Of a stretch of DNA of 64,000 nucleotides, positions 38,480 through 47,781 are shown piece after piece. The notes under the pieces were generated by a model that saw nothing but the letters and a program-made list of their open reading frames with translations, searched no databases and was not told the origin of the DNA. Source of the DNA: Paraburkholderia youngii. GTDB taxonomy: Bacteria; Pseudomonadota; Gammaproteobacteria; Burkholderiales; Burkholderiaceae. The translations under genes were made by a program, and so were the position numbers. Position 1 is the stretch's first letter, and every line of letters starts with the position of its first letter. Where the stretch lies: assembly GCF_013366925.1 (NCBI RefSeq), contig NZ_JAALDK010000001.1, forward strand, positions 4,767,165 through 4,831,164. The letters run 5' to 3'.

Positions 38480-38817
38480 GACATATCCCCGAAGCGGTGT
38501 TGACCCCGCGTGGCCTGTTGATGAAGGGCCCGTACGTATCTGCTATGCAAATAGGATCGTTTTCCGATACGTTGCTAGCTTCGAAACGGATGCGCCAGTT
38601 GGGACACTTCCTGACAGGGTTATCCCTCTGAAGATTTGTTTCGTTCGTGTAACGCAATCTGTTCCGCCAGGCTCAAAGCTCGCCCGTCAAAGCGTGCCTG
38701 CGTTACCCGGTTTAATTAGTGCGCATTCGCACGTTGGCAAGACGAAATTGTCTGATCTGCACGGACGTGGTCCGGCGATTGCGTGCTTGGGCGAACAAAC
38801 ATGCGATGGCAATCGCA
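38480..38817. other. Promoter region of the FadR-type regulator
   Basis: These 338 bases hold no gene. An inverted repeat ACGTATC (38534-38540) and GATACGT (38566-38572), 55 to 93 bases before the regulator start, is a candidate operator. The remainder is A/T-richer than the flanks and marks the boundary to the carrier-protein cluster. Confidence 0.5.
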
Positions 38818-40338
38818 TCACGCCGAATCCTCGTTCGACGCGCTCGCCGCCACCGACGCATAGCGGCCGCCGAAAAACAGCAGCGGCGCGTGCTCGTCGA
38901 GCGAGAACACCAGCACTTCGCCGACGAACAGCGTATGGTCGCCGCACGGATGGCGGTCCACCACGCGCGCGGCGAAGCGCGCGGCCGCGTGCTCGAGCAG
39001 CACGACGCCGGCAAGGCCGTCGACCGCCGCGAAGCGCGGTGCGCAAGTCGGCGTGAGGCGGCTTTGCGCCTCGCCCGCGAAATGGCGGCTGTGCGACTCC
39101 TGCGCCTCCGACAGCACGCTGACGCCGAATAGCTCGGCATCCATCAGCCGTGCATGCATGCGCGCACGATGCCCGACCGACACGACGATCAGCGGCGGCT
39201 TCAGCGACCCCGACATGAACGCGTTGGCGGTCATCGCGTGAAGACTGTCGCCGCTGCCGGTCGAGATCACCACCACGCCGGTTGCGAAGCGCGAGAGCGC
39301 ATGACGAAAGCGCCGCTCGTCGAATGACGGCGACCGCGCTTCATCGGCTGGCTTATCGGCTTGAGCTGCATTGACGCGCCTGGGCGCGGCGACGTCCGGC
39401 CAGCCCTCGCCGAGCGGTACCGTCACGCCGAGAAGACGCGCGTCGGTACCGATGCGCTCCATCACCGCATGGTCGACCGAGTCGGATGGACACGCGGCGA
39501 ACGCGTCGCGCGCGAGATGCACCGCGCCGGCATCGTCGATGCTCGCGCCCGCGAATGCGTCCTTGCAGGCCGCCGCGATCAGCGGACGGCACAAGCCGAT
39601 CGCGTCGAGCCATACCGACGCGCGCACCACGAACATGCCGCAGTTCCACCAGTACTCGCCCGCTGCGAAGTAGCGCTCGGCAAGCTCGGCATCGGGCTTC
39701 TCGACAAAGCGCTCGATCGTCCGCGCGCCACGGTTGCCCAAGGGCGCGTCGGTGCGGATATAGCTGTAGCCGATCGCCGCACGCTGCGGTGGCACCCCGA
39801 ACGCGACGATCGCGCCGCGCGAGGCATGCGCGAGCGCCTCGTTGAGCGCCGCACCGAATGCAGTGTGATCGGCGCTCGGATGATCGGTGGGCAGCACGAC
39901 CAGGATCGGATCGTCGCCAGCCACGGCCGACGCGCGCGCGGCGAGCGCCGCGACGCTCAGCGCCGGCGCGGTGTTGCGCGCCATCGGTTCGAGCAGCAAG
40001 CGCGCAGGCTTGCGGTACCGCCGCTCGACTCGCTCTAGCGCAGGCAGCCGCGGTTCGTCGCGGCAGACCACCAGCGGCGCGGCGGACGGTCTGGTACGGG
40101 CCGCGTCGTGCGCGGCCGAGTCGAATGCATCGTCGAGCCAACGCAGCGTCGCTTCGAGCCGCCAGCGGTCGTCCATCGGACCGGCCAGCCGCTTCGAATT
40201 GCGTTCGCGCGACAGCGGCCACGGCCTCGTACCGGAGTCGCCCACGAGAATCACCGGTTGCACGGTCAGTTCGTGAAGCGCGCCGGTGGCGCGAGTCCCC
40301 GGCGCCAGCGGATTACCTGGCTCTACTATTCGGTTCAT
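38818..40338 (-). CDS. Fusion: mannose-1-P guanylyltransferase-like + flavin-reductase-like domain
   Basis: A 506-residue protein that joins two unrelated domains. Residues 25-320 resemble the nucleotidyltransferase part of ManC: GDSGTRPWPLSR (33-44), LEPMARNTAPA (116-126), LPTDH (149-153), GYSYI (190-194), FVEKPD (211-216) and WWNCGMF (230-236). The N-terminal motif deviates from the usual GGSGTRLWPLSR (Gly to Asp, Leu to Pro), so activity is uncertain. The normal C-terminal isomerase domain is absent. Instead, residues 340-495 form a flavin-reductase-like domain (FRHALSRFATGVVVIST, AMTANAFMSGSLKPPLIVVS). The reading frame is continuous through a hydrophilic linker. It begins 118 bases after the hydrolase gene on the same strand. 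Confidence 0.82.
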   Translation of the reverse strand: MNRIVEPGNPLAPGTRATGALHELTVQPVILVGDSGTRPWPLSRERNSKRLAGPMDDRWRLEATLRWLDDAFDSAAHDAARTRPSAAPLVVCRDEPRLPALERVERRYRKPARLLLEPMARNTAPALSVAALAARASAVAGDDPILVVLPTDHPSADHTAFGAALNEALAHASRGAIVAFGVPPQRAAIGYSYIRTDAPLGNRGARTIERFVEKPDAELAERYFAAGEYWWNCGMFVVRASVWLDAIGLCRPLIAAACKDAFAGASIDDAGAVHLARDAFAACPSDSVDHAVMERIGTDARLLGVTVPLGEGWPDVAAPRRVNAAQADKPADEARSPSFDERRFRHALSRFATGVVVISTGSGDSLHAMTANAFMSGSLKPPLIVVSVGHRARMHARLMDAELFGVSVLSEAQESHSRHFAGEAQSRLTPTCAPRFAAVDGLAGVVLLEHAAARFAARVVDRHPCGDHTLFVGEVLVFSLDEHAPLLFFGGRYASVAASASNEDSA

Positions 40339-40455
40339 TTGCGATCCTCTCGAATCCAACTCCTGTTCACCGGCCGGCATGACGCCGGCAGGTGCCTCGT
40401 GGTCGCAATCGTTTCTGGTCGTACGCGCGTGCCCCTCTGTCCGCCGCGTGTTCCC

Positions 40456-42318
40456 CTATGCTTCTCCGAACGGACGCAACGCCCCCGGGCCGCGATGCTC
40501 ATCGTGTTCCGGGTGCTGCCTGTGCAGTTCGCCGTCGAGCGCGGCGCTGTCGGGCTGACGCAGCTTCGTGAAGCCGCCGCGATAGACGTTCTCGACGTAG
40601 GACATGATGTTTTCCTGCGCCACCGACGACAGGATCGCGTGATCGGTGTGCTTGCAAAAGGCCACGTGAATGCGCGTGAAGCGCGCGAGCCGCGTGCCCC
40701 GCGCACCGAAGTAGCGCTCGAGCTCCTCGACGCCTTCGTCGAGCACACCGAACACCAGGTGCGTGTCGACGCCCCGCGCATCGAGGTTGGCGAACAGATG
40801 CCGCTCATCCCGCGCGCCGAGTTCAAGGCCGCACAACCGCTCGATCCGGTCGGCCAGCGTTTCGCCGGTCTTCGCGAGCTGCCGTACCACCAGCTCGCGC
40901 ACGAGGCCCCAGCCGCCCGTCTTGCCCTTGAGCACGCGCAGCCATTTGCCGGGCTGCTTCATCGAGCGCATGTAGTTGCGCGTCGACCCGAACGCGGACA
41001 CCGGGATCATCGGCTTGCCGTGTTCGTCGCAGACGTTGTGCCATCTGAACTTCTGTACGTTGACGATCACCGCGCCCACCACGGCGGGTTCGCGCGTCGC
41101 GGCATGCAGGCCGGTATAGGCGCCCGAGCAGATGCCGACCGGTACCGCGCCCGCATGACCGCGCGCGACGAGCCAGCGCGATGCGCATGCGGCGTCGGCG
41201 GCGCTCGATTGCGAGTACAGCGCGTCGAGGCTCAGCGTGTCGCACGACGGCATGCTGTCGCCGACACCGCCGACGTCGATGCGCAGCGAAGCGATCCCCT
41301 GACGGGCAAGACGCCGCGCGAAATGTACGCCGAAACGCCCGTTGCCGATCCGCGACACCGCGCCGGTATTGAGCAGCAGCACCGCCGGCGCCTGCGCCGC
41401 CGCGGCGCCGTCGGGCCGGCAGTAGATGCCGAACACCTTGCCGTCGTTCAGCCATACCGGCGTCTCGTGCAGCGTCGGCGCGACATAGTGGCCGCCCGCC
41501 GGCTCTTCGCCTCGCTCGGGCACGCGCGCCACCGCCGGGCTGATTCGCGTGCTGCCCGCGAGCAGCCAGTTCTCGATGGTCTCGAACGCGGCGTGCGGTA
41601 TTTCGCTTTCGAGCGGCTCCATCATGAAGCGGCTGTATTCGTCGAACGGGTGACGCTCGAGCTCGACGCCATGTTCACTGTAATGCGCGGCGAGCGCACC
41701 GGTGCGCACGGGGTTCAGTGAATCGAGCAACAGCACGCGCGCGGCCGGCCGGCTCGTCGCGCGATATAGATCCGCCGTGTGCAGGCTCTCCAGCGTGTCG
41801 CGATACATGCGGAAGCCGTACGCTTCGACGAACTCGTCGGTATCGGGCTCGACCACGCAATCCATCGCGGCCGGATCGTTCAACCATTGCCGGTAATGCG
41901 CGCGCAATTCGCGCTGATAAGTCTTGCCCGACAGCACCGGCGACATCAGCACGAGACCGTGCACGTCGCCAAGTTCCTGCGCGGCAAGCGCGGCCAGCAT
42001 GCCGCCAAGACGCAGACCGCACAAGCTGACCCGCTCGACACCGGTCGCTGCGCGCAGCTGCGCGACCGCCTGTTTGACGCTGTCGATCCACGCGCGCCAC
42101 AGGCCGGCGTCGGTCGGATCGCCGGCCGAATCGCCGCTCGCCGGGTAGTCGAAGCGCAGCACCGGTATGCCGCGAGCGGCGAGGCGCTCGGCGAGCCGGC
42201 GCATGCCGCGATACGTGCACAGCGTGTCATAGCCAAACGGGGAACACATCACAACGCCATCCGGGCCGTGGGCTGAATGCAACCAGCCGAAGTTGCCGTC
42301 GAAGACGATGGGTCTCAC
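40456..42318 (-). CDS. Two-domain alpha/beta hydrolase-like protein
   Basis: A 620-residue protein made of two alpha/beta hydrolase-like halves (about 1-255 and 290-575). Each has a start strand and an RFDYPASGDSAG- or RIDVGGVGDSMP-type turn. The first nucleophile elbow reads GLRLGG (101-106), with Arg103 where Ser is expected. The second reads GICSGAY (395-401), with Cys397 at that position. A candidate His560 is in HTDH. The first half is therefore probably non-catalytic. Similar hydrolases accompany exosortase and exopolysaccharide systems, which fits the flippase divergent from it. There is no signal peptide. The last 35 residues are polar and low in complexity. Confidence 0.75.
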   Translation of the reverse strand: MRPIVFDGNFGWLHSAHGPDGVVMCSPFGYDTLCTYRGMRRLAERLAARGIPVLRFDYPASGDSAGDPTDAGLWRAWIDSVKQAVAQLRAATGVERVSLCGLRLGGMLAALAAQELGDVHGLVLMSPVLSGKTYQRELRAHYRQWLNDPAAMDCVVEPDTDEFVEAYGFRMYRDTLESLHTADLYRATSRPAARVLLLDSLNPVRTGALAAHYSEHGVELERHPFDEYSRFMMEPLESEIPHAAFETIENWLLAGSTRISPAVARVPERGEEPAGGHYVAPTLHETPVWLNDGKVFGIYCRPDGAAAAQAPAVLLLNTGAVSRIGNGRFGVHFARRLARQGIASLRIDVGGVGDSMPSCDTLSLDALYSQSSAADAACASRWLVARGHAGAVPVGICSGAYTGLHAATREPAVVGAVIVNVQKFRWHNVCDEHGKPMIPVSAFGSTRNYMRSMKQPGKWLRVLKGKTGGWGLVRELVVRQLAKTGETLADRIERLCGLELGARDERHLFANLDARGVDTHLVFGVLDEGVEELERYFGARGTRLARFTRIHVAFCKHTDHAILSSVAQENIMSYVENVYRGGFTKLRQPDSAALDGELHRQHPEHDEHRGPGALRPFGEA

Positions 42319-42773
42319 TGTCCGCTCCTTACGTTTTCTTCCTTTTCATGTGATTACAACAAAGGCGCTGTCGCCCATATGTGCGTCCCGCCACATTGGT
42401 TTGGGCTCCGAATCGAGCTGGGCTCGCGTGTGTCGATGAGCATGCTGTGCAGTGCAGCATGCCCCGCTCATGGACCGAAACGCGGCTGATCGCGTCGTTC
42501 ATGCGCTGTATTGAATGCCGGCGGCTGCGGTGTGCGTGCCGCGAGCATCAGATGATGGAGAAGGTGCGGGCGCGCCCGCGCGCGACGCCAAGGCTCGTGG
42601 CCAACCACCACGCGACCCTATGACCATTGCCATTTAACTCCCTCCGATCGCGGCCATCTGTACGGCCACCCACACAGTCACGCGGCGCCTGGGGGCAAGA
42701 TGCAAGACCTGCGACGGCGCCGACGGGAAAGTCATACGATAGGCTCGCCCGTCACCGGCCGGACAAGAGGACC
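42319..42773. other. Divergent intergenic region hydrolase / flippase
   Basis: No gene is supported in these 455 bases. A perfect dyad GCATGCTG...CAGCATGC with a seven-base spacer lies at 42440-42462 and is a candidate operator for the two divergent transcripts. Base composition is like that of the flanks. Confidence 0.5.
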
Positions 42774-44243
42774 ATGGAACGAAGCATCGTCAGGAACATC
42801 TTCATCAACTTTGCCGGAGCCGTCGCGCCGACCTTCGTGTCCCTCGTGACCGTGCCGGCCTACATTCATCTGCTGGGCGCCGAGCGCTATGGGGTGATCA
42901 ATCTGGTGTGGGCGCTGATCGGCTACTTCAGCGTCCTCGATCTGGGCACCAGCCTCGCGACGGAAAACCAGATCGCCAAGGCGCGCGCAACCAACGACGA
43001 TTCGATCGAACCGATTTTCTGGAGCGCGTGGTTCATGAATCTCGGCACCGGCATCATCGGCGGTGCGCTGATTTATGCCGGCACCATCGTCTACATCACC
43101 TACGGCGTGAAAATCGAGCCGGCGTTCCAGCGTGAAGTGATGGCGAGCCTGCCGTGGATCGCGGTGGCGGTGCCGATCGCGAACGTCACTTGGGTATTCG
43201 CGGGCGCGATTACCGGCGTCGAATGCTTCGCGAGCTACAACATCAACCAGATGCTCGGCACCGCGCTGTTCCAGCTGCTGCCGATCGCGGCGGTCTTCTG
43301 CTTTTCGCCGTCGCTGGCGTTCGTGATTCCGGCCGCGGTGATCGCGCGCTTCATCGCCGGCCTGATGCTCGGCGTGGCCGCCATTCGCGCGCTCGGCATT
43401 CGCCGGATGCGGCTGCCGCAATGGCGCCTGATGATCGGGCTGTTCCGCTACGGCCGTTGGCTGCTGATGTTTTCCGGCGCCAACATGATTGCCTCGACCC
43501 TCGACCGCGTGTTCGTCGGCGGACTGCTCGGCGCGCGCTTCGTCACCTACTACGCGACGCCGCAAAACCTGATCAATCGATTGAACCTGCTGCCGCTCGC
43601 GATGGTGCGCACGCTCTTTCCGCGTCTGTCGGCCGCGTCGCGCGAGGATGCGGACGCGCTCGCGCACCACGCGCTCGCGTTTCTCAATGGCGCTTTTACG
43701 CCGTGCGTGATCGTCGCGCTGTTCGCCTTGAAGCCGTTCCTGCTGCTGTGGCTCGGTCCGCAGCTTGCCGCCTCGGCGCCGGTCGCGAGCGTGCTGATCG
43801 TCGGCGTGTGGCTGAGCGGCCAGTCGAGCATCCTCGGCAGCCTGTTGCAGGCGCAGACCCATCCCGCGGCGGTAGCAAGCGTCAGCTGGCTTCAGTTGCC
43901 GTTCTTCACCGGCGCGTTGTGGTGCGGCATCCACTGGTTCGGCATCATGGGCGCGGCGGTCGTCGTCGTGCTGAAGGCGCTGTTCGATTACTCGGTGTTG
44001 CTCGCCTTCTCACGGCTGCATGCGTGGACGATCGTGCGCAACATGCTCGCGCATCTGGCGTTTCTGCTCGTCGCGCTCGCGCTCGCGGATTCGATCAACG
44101 CGCTGCTGCTGGCGATCATCGCTGCGCTCGCGTTGAGCGCAGCGAACTTCGGCATATCGCTGCGCGGGTCCAGCGAATTGCGCGCCGCGCTTTACCGGCT
44201 CTGGCTGCGTCTCGTGCCGTCGTCCGGACGGGCACGAGGCTGA
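42774..44243 (+). CDS. Polysaccharide flippase, Wzx/MATE-like
   Basis: An integral membrane protein of 489 residues with about 12-14 hydrophobic segments. It fits the oligosaccharide flippase (MOP superfamily) by its start (IVRNIFINFAGAVAPTFVSLVTVPAYIHLLGAERYGVINLVWALI) and the mid-protein YATPQNLINRLNLLP. Wzx proteins move lipid-linked oligosaccharides across the inner membrane. The frame is open from 42627, but the ATG at 42774, after AAGAGGA, matches the family start. It is divergent from the hydrolase and ends 9 bases before the convergent GNAT gene. Confidence 0.87.
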   Translation: MERSIVRNIFINFAGAVAPTFVSLVTVPAYIHLLGAERYGVINLVWALIGYFSVLDLGTSLATENQIAKARATNDDSIEPIFWSAWFMNLGTGIIGGALIYAGTIVYITYGVKIEPAFQREVMASLPWIAVAVPIANVTWVFAGAITGVECFASYNINQMLGTALFQLLPIAAVFCFSPSLAFVIPAAVIARFIAGLMLGVAAIRALGIRRMRLPQWRLMIGLFRYGRWLLMFSGANMIASTLDRVFVGGLLGARFVTYYATPQNLINRLNLLPLAMVRTLFPRLSAASREDADALAHHALAFLNGAFTPCVIVALFALKPFLLLWLGPQLAASAPVASVLIVGVWLSGQSSILGSLLQAQTHPAAVASVSWLQLPFFTGALWCGIHWFGIMGAAVVVVLKALFDYSVLLAFSRLHAWTIVRNMLAHLAFLLVALALADSINALLLAIIAALALSAANFGISLRGSSELRAALYRLWLRLVPSSGRARG

Positions 44244-44252
44244 GTCCCGGCA

Positions 44253-44786
44253 TCACAACAGTTCGAACGTGTTGGCGAACGATGCGCCGGCGCGCTCGCG
44301 CCGCCGCTGCCCGAAGCGCGCCTGAGCGCCACGCACCTGACGCGTAAGACCGATGTACGGCATTCCATGTTCGAGGTACGGCCCCTCCGTTTTGCGAAAG
44401 CCGAACTGCTCGTAGAACCCGCGCAAGCCAAGCGGCGCACTCACGCGCGTGGCGCGGCCCGGCCAGCGTTCGGCGACCGCTTCGAGCACGCGCTCGATCA
44501 GCATCTCGGCGGTGCCGTCGCCGCGCCGCAGCGGACTCGTCAGCACCTTGTCGATCGTCACTTCCGGATCTTCCGAATCGCCGGGCTGCACCCGCGCATA
44601 GGCGAGCACCGGCATTGGACGTGCCATGTCGTCGACCGCGAACACATGCAAAGCGTGCTCGTCGCGCCCGTCCGCGTCGAGGCACACATGCGACTGCTCG
44701 ACGACGAATACCGCACTGCGCGCACGCAGCACGACATACAACTCACGTGCAGATAGCTGATCGAACTCCAGCGTTTTCCAGTTCAT
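44253..44786 (-). CDS. GNAT acetyltransferase, ElaA-like
   Basis: A 177-residue N-acetyltransferase (FDQLSARELYVVLRARSAVFVVEQ, then IDKVLTSPLRRGDGTAEMLIERVLE around the acetyl-CoA loop). The RRGDGTAEML segment replaces the common R/QxxGxG/A motif. The C-terminal tail is basic. It is divergent from the carrier-protein operon, 368 bases away, and could acetylate an amino group in the same pathway or be unrelated. Confidence 0.82.
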   Translation of the reverse strand: MNWKTLEFDQLSARELYVVLRARSAVFVVEQSHVCLDADGRDEHALHVFAVDDMARPMPVLAYARVQPGDSEDPEVTIDKVLTSPLRRGDGTAEMLIERVLEAVAERWPGRATRVSAPLGLRGFYEQFGFRKTEGPYLEHGMPYIGLTRQVRGAQARFGQRRRERAGASFANTFELL

Positions 44787-45154
44787 CACGCCCCCGGCGG
44801 TCAAAATACCTGGCGAAACCGGCGATGCCTGCCGTGCGCGACGGCCGGCCGATCCATGACGGTCCCTCATCATCGACTACACGGTAGCCTGCGCGAAAGA
44901 CGTGCTTCCGTGCGCCATCGCACTGACGCTCGGGGTTGCCGATTCTTAAATACGAGCCAACGAAGCGCAGTCTCACCACGTGCCCCGGTATCGCAGATGG
45001 CTTCACACAGCCCGCCTGCATCACCGCACCGCACCATCGCGCACACACACTGCGGTCTTCGCACCGCACGAACCTACCTACGAAAATCAGGCGCCCACGA
45101 TCATTCGATCCCGGCACCCATCGGCAGACCTTTGAGCATAAGGGGGAGCACTGC
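44787..45154. other. Divergent intergenic region GNAT / carrier protein operon
   Basis: No gene is supported in these 368 bases. They must hold the promoter of the carrier-protein operon. I cannot identify -35/-10 or -24/-12 elements with confidence. A strong ribosome-binding site AAGGGGGAG precedes the first ATG. Confidence 0.45.
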
Positions 45155-45406
45155 ATGAAAACTGCTTTGAGACGCATCCTTTCAGAATCCGCACGCCTGG
45201 ATGTCCCGGTGGAAAGCCTCGCCGACGACGCCGACCTCTATGCTGCCGGACTCTCATCGCTCGCGACCGTGCATCTGATGCTTGCCATGGAAGACGAATT
45301 CAACGTCGAAATTCCTGACCGTATGCTGACGCGCCGCCTGTTCTCGAGCATCGACTCGATGGCCGCCGCGATGACGGAGTTGCTGCAGGCCAAGGCGGCA
45401 GCATGA
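45155..45406 (+). CDS. Acyl/aminoacyl carrier protein
   Basis: An 83-residue carrier protein. The attachment region reads AGLSSLATVHLMLAMEDEFN: Ser35 occupies the phosphopantetheine position of the usual GxDS(L/I) motif, with Asp replaced by Ser34. The downstream EIPDRMLTRRLFSSIDSMA is typical of acyl carrier proteins. Small carriers with this GLSS-type site accompany amino acid:[carrier protein] ligases, and such a ligase is encoded two genes on. The stop overlaps the next start (ATGA). Confidence 0.9.
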   Translation: MKTALRRILSESARLDVPVESLADDADLYAAGLSSLATVHLMLAMEDEFNVEIPDRMLTRRLFSSIDSMAAAMTELLQAKAAA

Positions 45407-46710
45407 GCGCGCCGCTGCTGGATCAGGCCGCCGCGGCGGCCTGCGGGGCGGCCGCGAACTCGACTACCGACGCACGGACCGGCGCTGGCGAGAGCCCCGC
45501 CACCGGGGCGCTGACCGCGCTCGACAGCGGTCCCGAATGGCGTGCTGCAGCGCATCGGTGCGCGGCGATCGCCGCGCAATACGCGGACGCTGTCGACCGT
45601 GACGCGCGCTTTCCGGTCGAGGCGTTCGACGCACTGAAGGCCGAGCGTTTGTTGTCGGCGATGGTGCCGACCGCCTACGGTGGCGCGGGCCTGTCGCTTG
45701 CCGATATCGGCGCGATCTGCGAAACGCTCGCCCAGGGCTGTGCATCGACGGCGATGATCTATGCGATGCATCAGATTCAGGTCGCGTGCATCGACTCTCA
45801 TCGCGGCAATTCGGCCTGGCAAGCGAGCCTGCTCGCGCAACTGGCCGAGCAGCAATGGCTGCTCGCGTCGGCGACATCGGAAGAGACGATCGGTGGCAAC
45901 ATGCGTACGAGCGCGTGCTCGGTCGAGCTCGATGGCGCGCGTTTCCGGATCGAGAAGCTCGCACCGACGATCTCGTACGGCGCGCACGCCGACGGCATCC
46001 TCGTGACCGCTCGGCGCACCGCCGAAGCGGCCGCGTCCGACCAGGTGCTGATCGTCGCGCTGCGCGCCGAAACGCAGCTCGAGCGACGCGGCGGCTGGGA
46101 CGCGATGGGCATGCGCGGCACCTGCAGCGAGGGCTTCCGGCTCGTCGCGACAGGACTCGCCGAACAGATTCTTGCGACGCCGTTCGCCGACATCGCCGAT
46201 CAGACCATGCTGCCCGTGTCGCACACGCTGTGGGCGTCGGTGTGGACCGGCATCGCGATCGACGCGGTCAATCGCGCGAAAGCGTTCTTCCGCGCGCAGG
46301 CGCGCGCGAAGCCCGGCTCCATGCCGCCGGCGGGCCTGCGGCTTGCCGAAGCCGTCGGGCTGCTGCAGATGATGCAGGCGCGTCTGTCGGTTGCACTGGA
46401 GGCCGCGCGCGCCGCGCATCAGGCACGCGAGGGCGCGATCCAGGCGGACGCCCCGCTCGCGGCGATGCTCGGTTTCGCGTCGGACATGAACACGCTGAAG
46501 ACCAGCATCTCGAGCACCGCGCTGCAGGTCGTACAGGAAGTGCTGATGATCTGCGGCATGGCGGGCTACAAGAACGGCACACCTTATAGCGTCGGGCGCC
46601 ATCTGCGCGACCTGCACTCTGCGCCCTTGATGATCAATAACGACCGTATCGCGCAGAACACCGCGAGTCTGCTGCTCGCGCAACGTCCTGCCGCGCCGGG
46701 GAGACCCTGA
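45403..46710 (+). CDS. Acyl-CoA dehydrogenase-like flavoprotein
   Basis: A 435-residue ACAD-fold protein. The N-terminal helical domain (FPVEAFDALKAERLLSAMVP, AYGGAGLSLADIGAICETLA) is followed by a beta domain (WLLASATSEETIGGN) and a C-terminal helix bundle. Near the end, RHLRDLHSAPLMINNDRIAQN replaces the EGT region that holds the catalytic Glu in many ACADs. It may therefore use a base elsewhere, or act as an oxygenase-type member such as the DszC group. It overlaps the carrier-protein gene and touches the ligase gene, so carrier-bound aminoacyl groups are a likely substrate. This is inference. Confidence 0.85.
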   Translation: MSAPLLDQAAAAACGAAANSTTDARTGAGESPATGALTALDSGPEWRAAAHRCAAIAAQYADAVDRDARFPVEAFDALKAERLLSAMVPTAYGGAGLSLADIGAICETLAQGCASTAMIYAMHQIQVACIDSHRGNSAWQASLLAQLAEQQWLLASATSEETIGGNMRTSACSVELDGARFRIEKLAPTISYGAHADGILVTARRTAEAAASDQVLIVALRAETQLERRGGWDAMGMRGTCSEGFRLVATGLAEQILATPFADIADQTMLPVSHTLWASVWTGIAIDAVNRAKAFFRAQARAKPGSMPPAGLRLAEAVGLLQMMQARLSVALEAARAAHQAREGAIQADAPLAAMLGFASDMNTLKTSISSTALQVVQEVLMICGMAGYKNGTPYSVGRHLRDLHSAPLMINNDRIAQNTASLLLAQRPAAPGRP

Positions 46711-47781
46711 ATGAAGCTGATGACCGATACCGCCGCTGCTGCCACTGCCGCGGCGGCCTCCGCCGACGTGGGGCCTTCGCTCACGCTGCGCGACGAGATG
46801 CTGGCAGCCGGCCTGCTGATCGACACCGGCGAAAACGGACTGTATGGCCGCAGCCAGATTTTCGAGGACGTGATCGATCGATTGAACGTGGCGATTACGC
46901 ATCTCGGCAAAGATCAGCAAGCCGAAGTACTGCGTTTTCCGCCCGCGATGCGCCGCACCGACTTCGAGGACAGCGAGTACCTGAAGAGCTTTCCGAATCT
47001 CGCGGGCACCATCCATGCGTTCTGCGGCGACGACATGGGCCATCACCGCCTGCTGCGCGCGCTCGACGAGGCGATGGCCGATAGCGACGACGACCGCGGC
47101 GACGCGTGGTTAGCGCAACAGAAACCGACGCGCGTCGTGCTGACGCCGGCCGCCTGCTATCCGATCTATCCGGTGATTTCGCGGCGCGGCCCCCTGCCCG
47201 CCGGCGGCCGCACGATCGACGTGCTGTCGTACTGCTTCCGCCATGAGCCGTCGCTCGATCCGGGCCGGATGCAAATGTTCCGTCAACGCGAATACGTGCG
47301 TCTCGGCAGCCCCGAGCAGGTGATGGCGTTCCGGCAGATGTGGATCGAGCGCGGCTCGTTGCTCGTGAAGCTGCTGGGCTTGCCCGTCGAAGTCGATCTT
47401 GCGAACGATCCGTTCTTCGGCCGCGGCGGCAAGATCGTCGCCGATAGCCAGCGCGCGCAGGCGCTCAAGTTCGAGTTGCTGATCGCGGTCGCCGATCCGC
47501 GCGGCAAGACGGCCTGCCTGTCGTTCAACTATCACATGGACCACTTCGGTGCGATCTGGAAGATCGCCTGCGACGACGGCACGACCGCGCATACGGGTTG
47601 TGTCGGCTTCGGCATGGAACGCATCACGCTCGCGCTGTTCCGTCATCATGGGCTCGACGTCGACGCGTGGCCCGACGACGTGCGCGCGCTGCTGTGGGGC
47701 GATACCGGGAGCCGCGTCGCGGATGCGCTGCAGGCGGCGCAATCTATGCAAACCGCAGCCGTCGCTGGAGAGCGCGCATGA
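46711..47781 (+). CDS. Amino acid:[carrier protein] ligase (SerRS-like)
   Basis: A 356-residue class II synthetase-like enzyme without a tRNA-binding domain. Such enzymes activate a small amino acid with ATP and load it onto the phosphopantetheine of a carrier protein. Motif 2 (CFRHEPSLDPGRMQMFRQRE, 175-194) and motif 3 (GCVGFGMERI, 296-305) are intact. Cys149, Glu194 and Cys297 have the same spacings (45 and 103 residues) as I recall for the zinc ligands of the Bradyrhizobium enzyme (Cys131, Glu176, Cys279). The N-terminal 20 residues are Ala/Thr-rich. The start directly follows the dehydrogenase stop. Confidence 0.92.
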   Translation: MKLMTDTAAAATAAAASADVGPSLTLRDEMLAAGLLIDTGENGLYGRSQIFEDVIDRLNVAITHLGKDQQAEVLRFPPAMRRTDFEDSEYLKSFPNLAGTIHAFCGDDMGHHRLLRALDEAMADSDDDRGDAWLAQQKPTRVVLTPAACYPIYPVISRRGPLPAGGRTIDVLSYCFRHEPSLDPGRMQMFRQREYVRLGSPEQVMAFRQMWIERGSLLVKLLGLPVEVDLANDPFFGRGGKIVADSQRAQALKFELLIAVADPRGKTACLSFNYHMDHFGAIWKIACDDGTTAHTGCVGFGMERITLALFRHHGLDVDAWPDDVRALLWGDTGSRVADALQAAQSMQTAAVAGERA

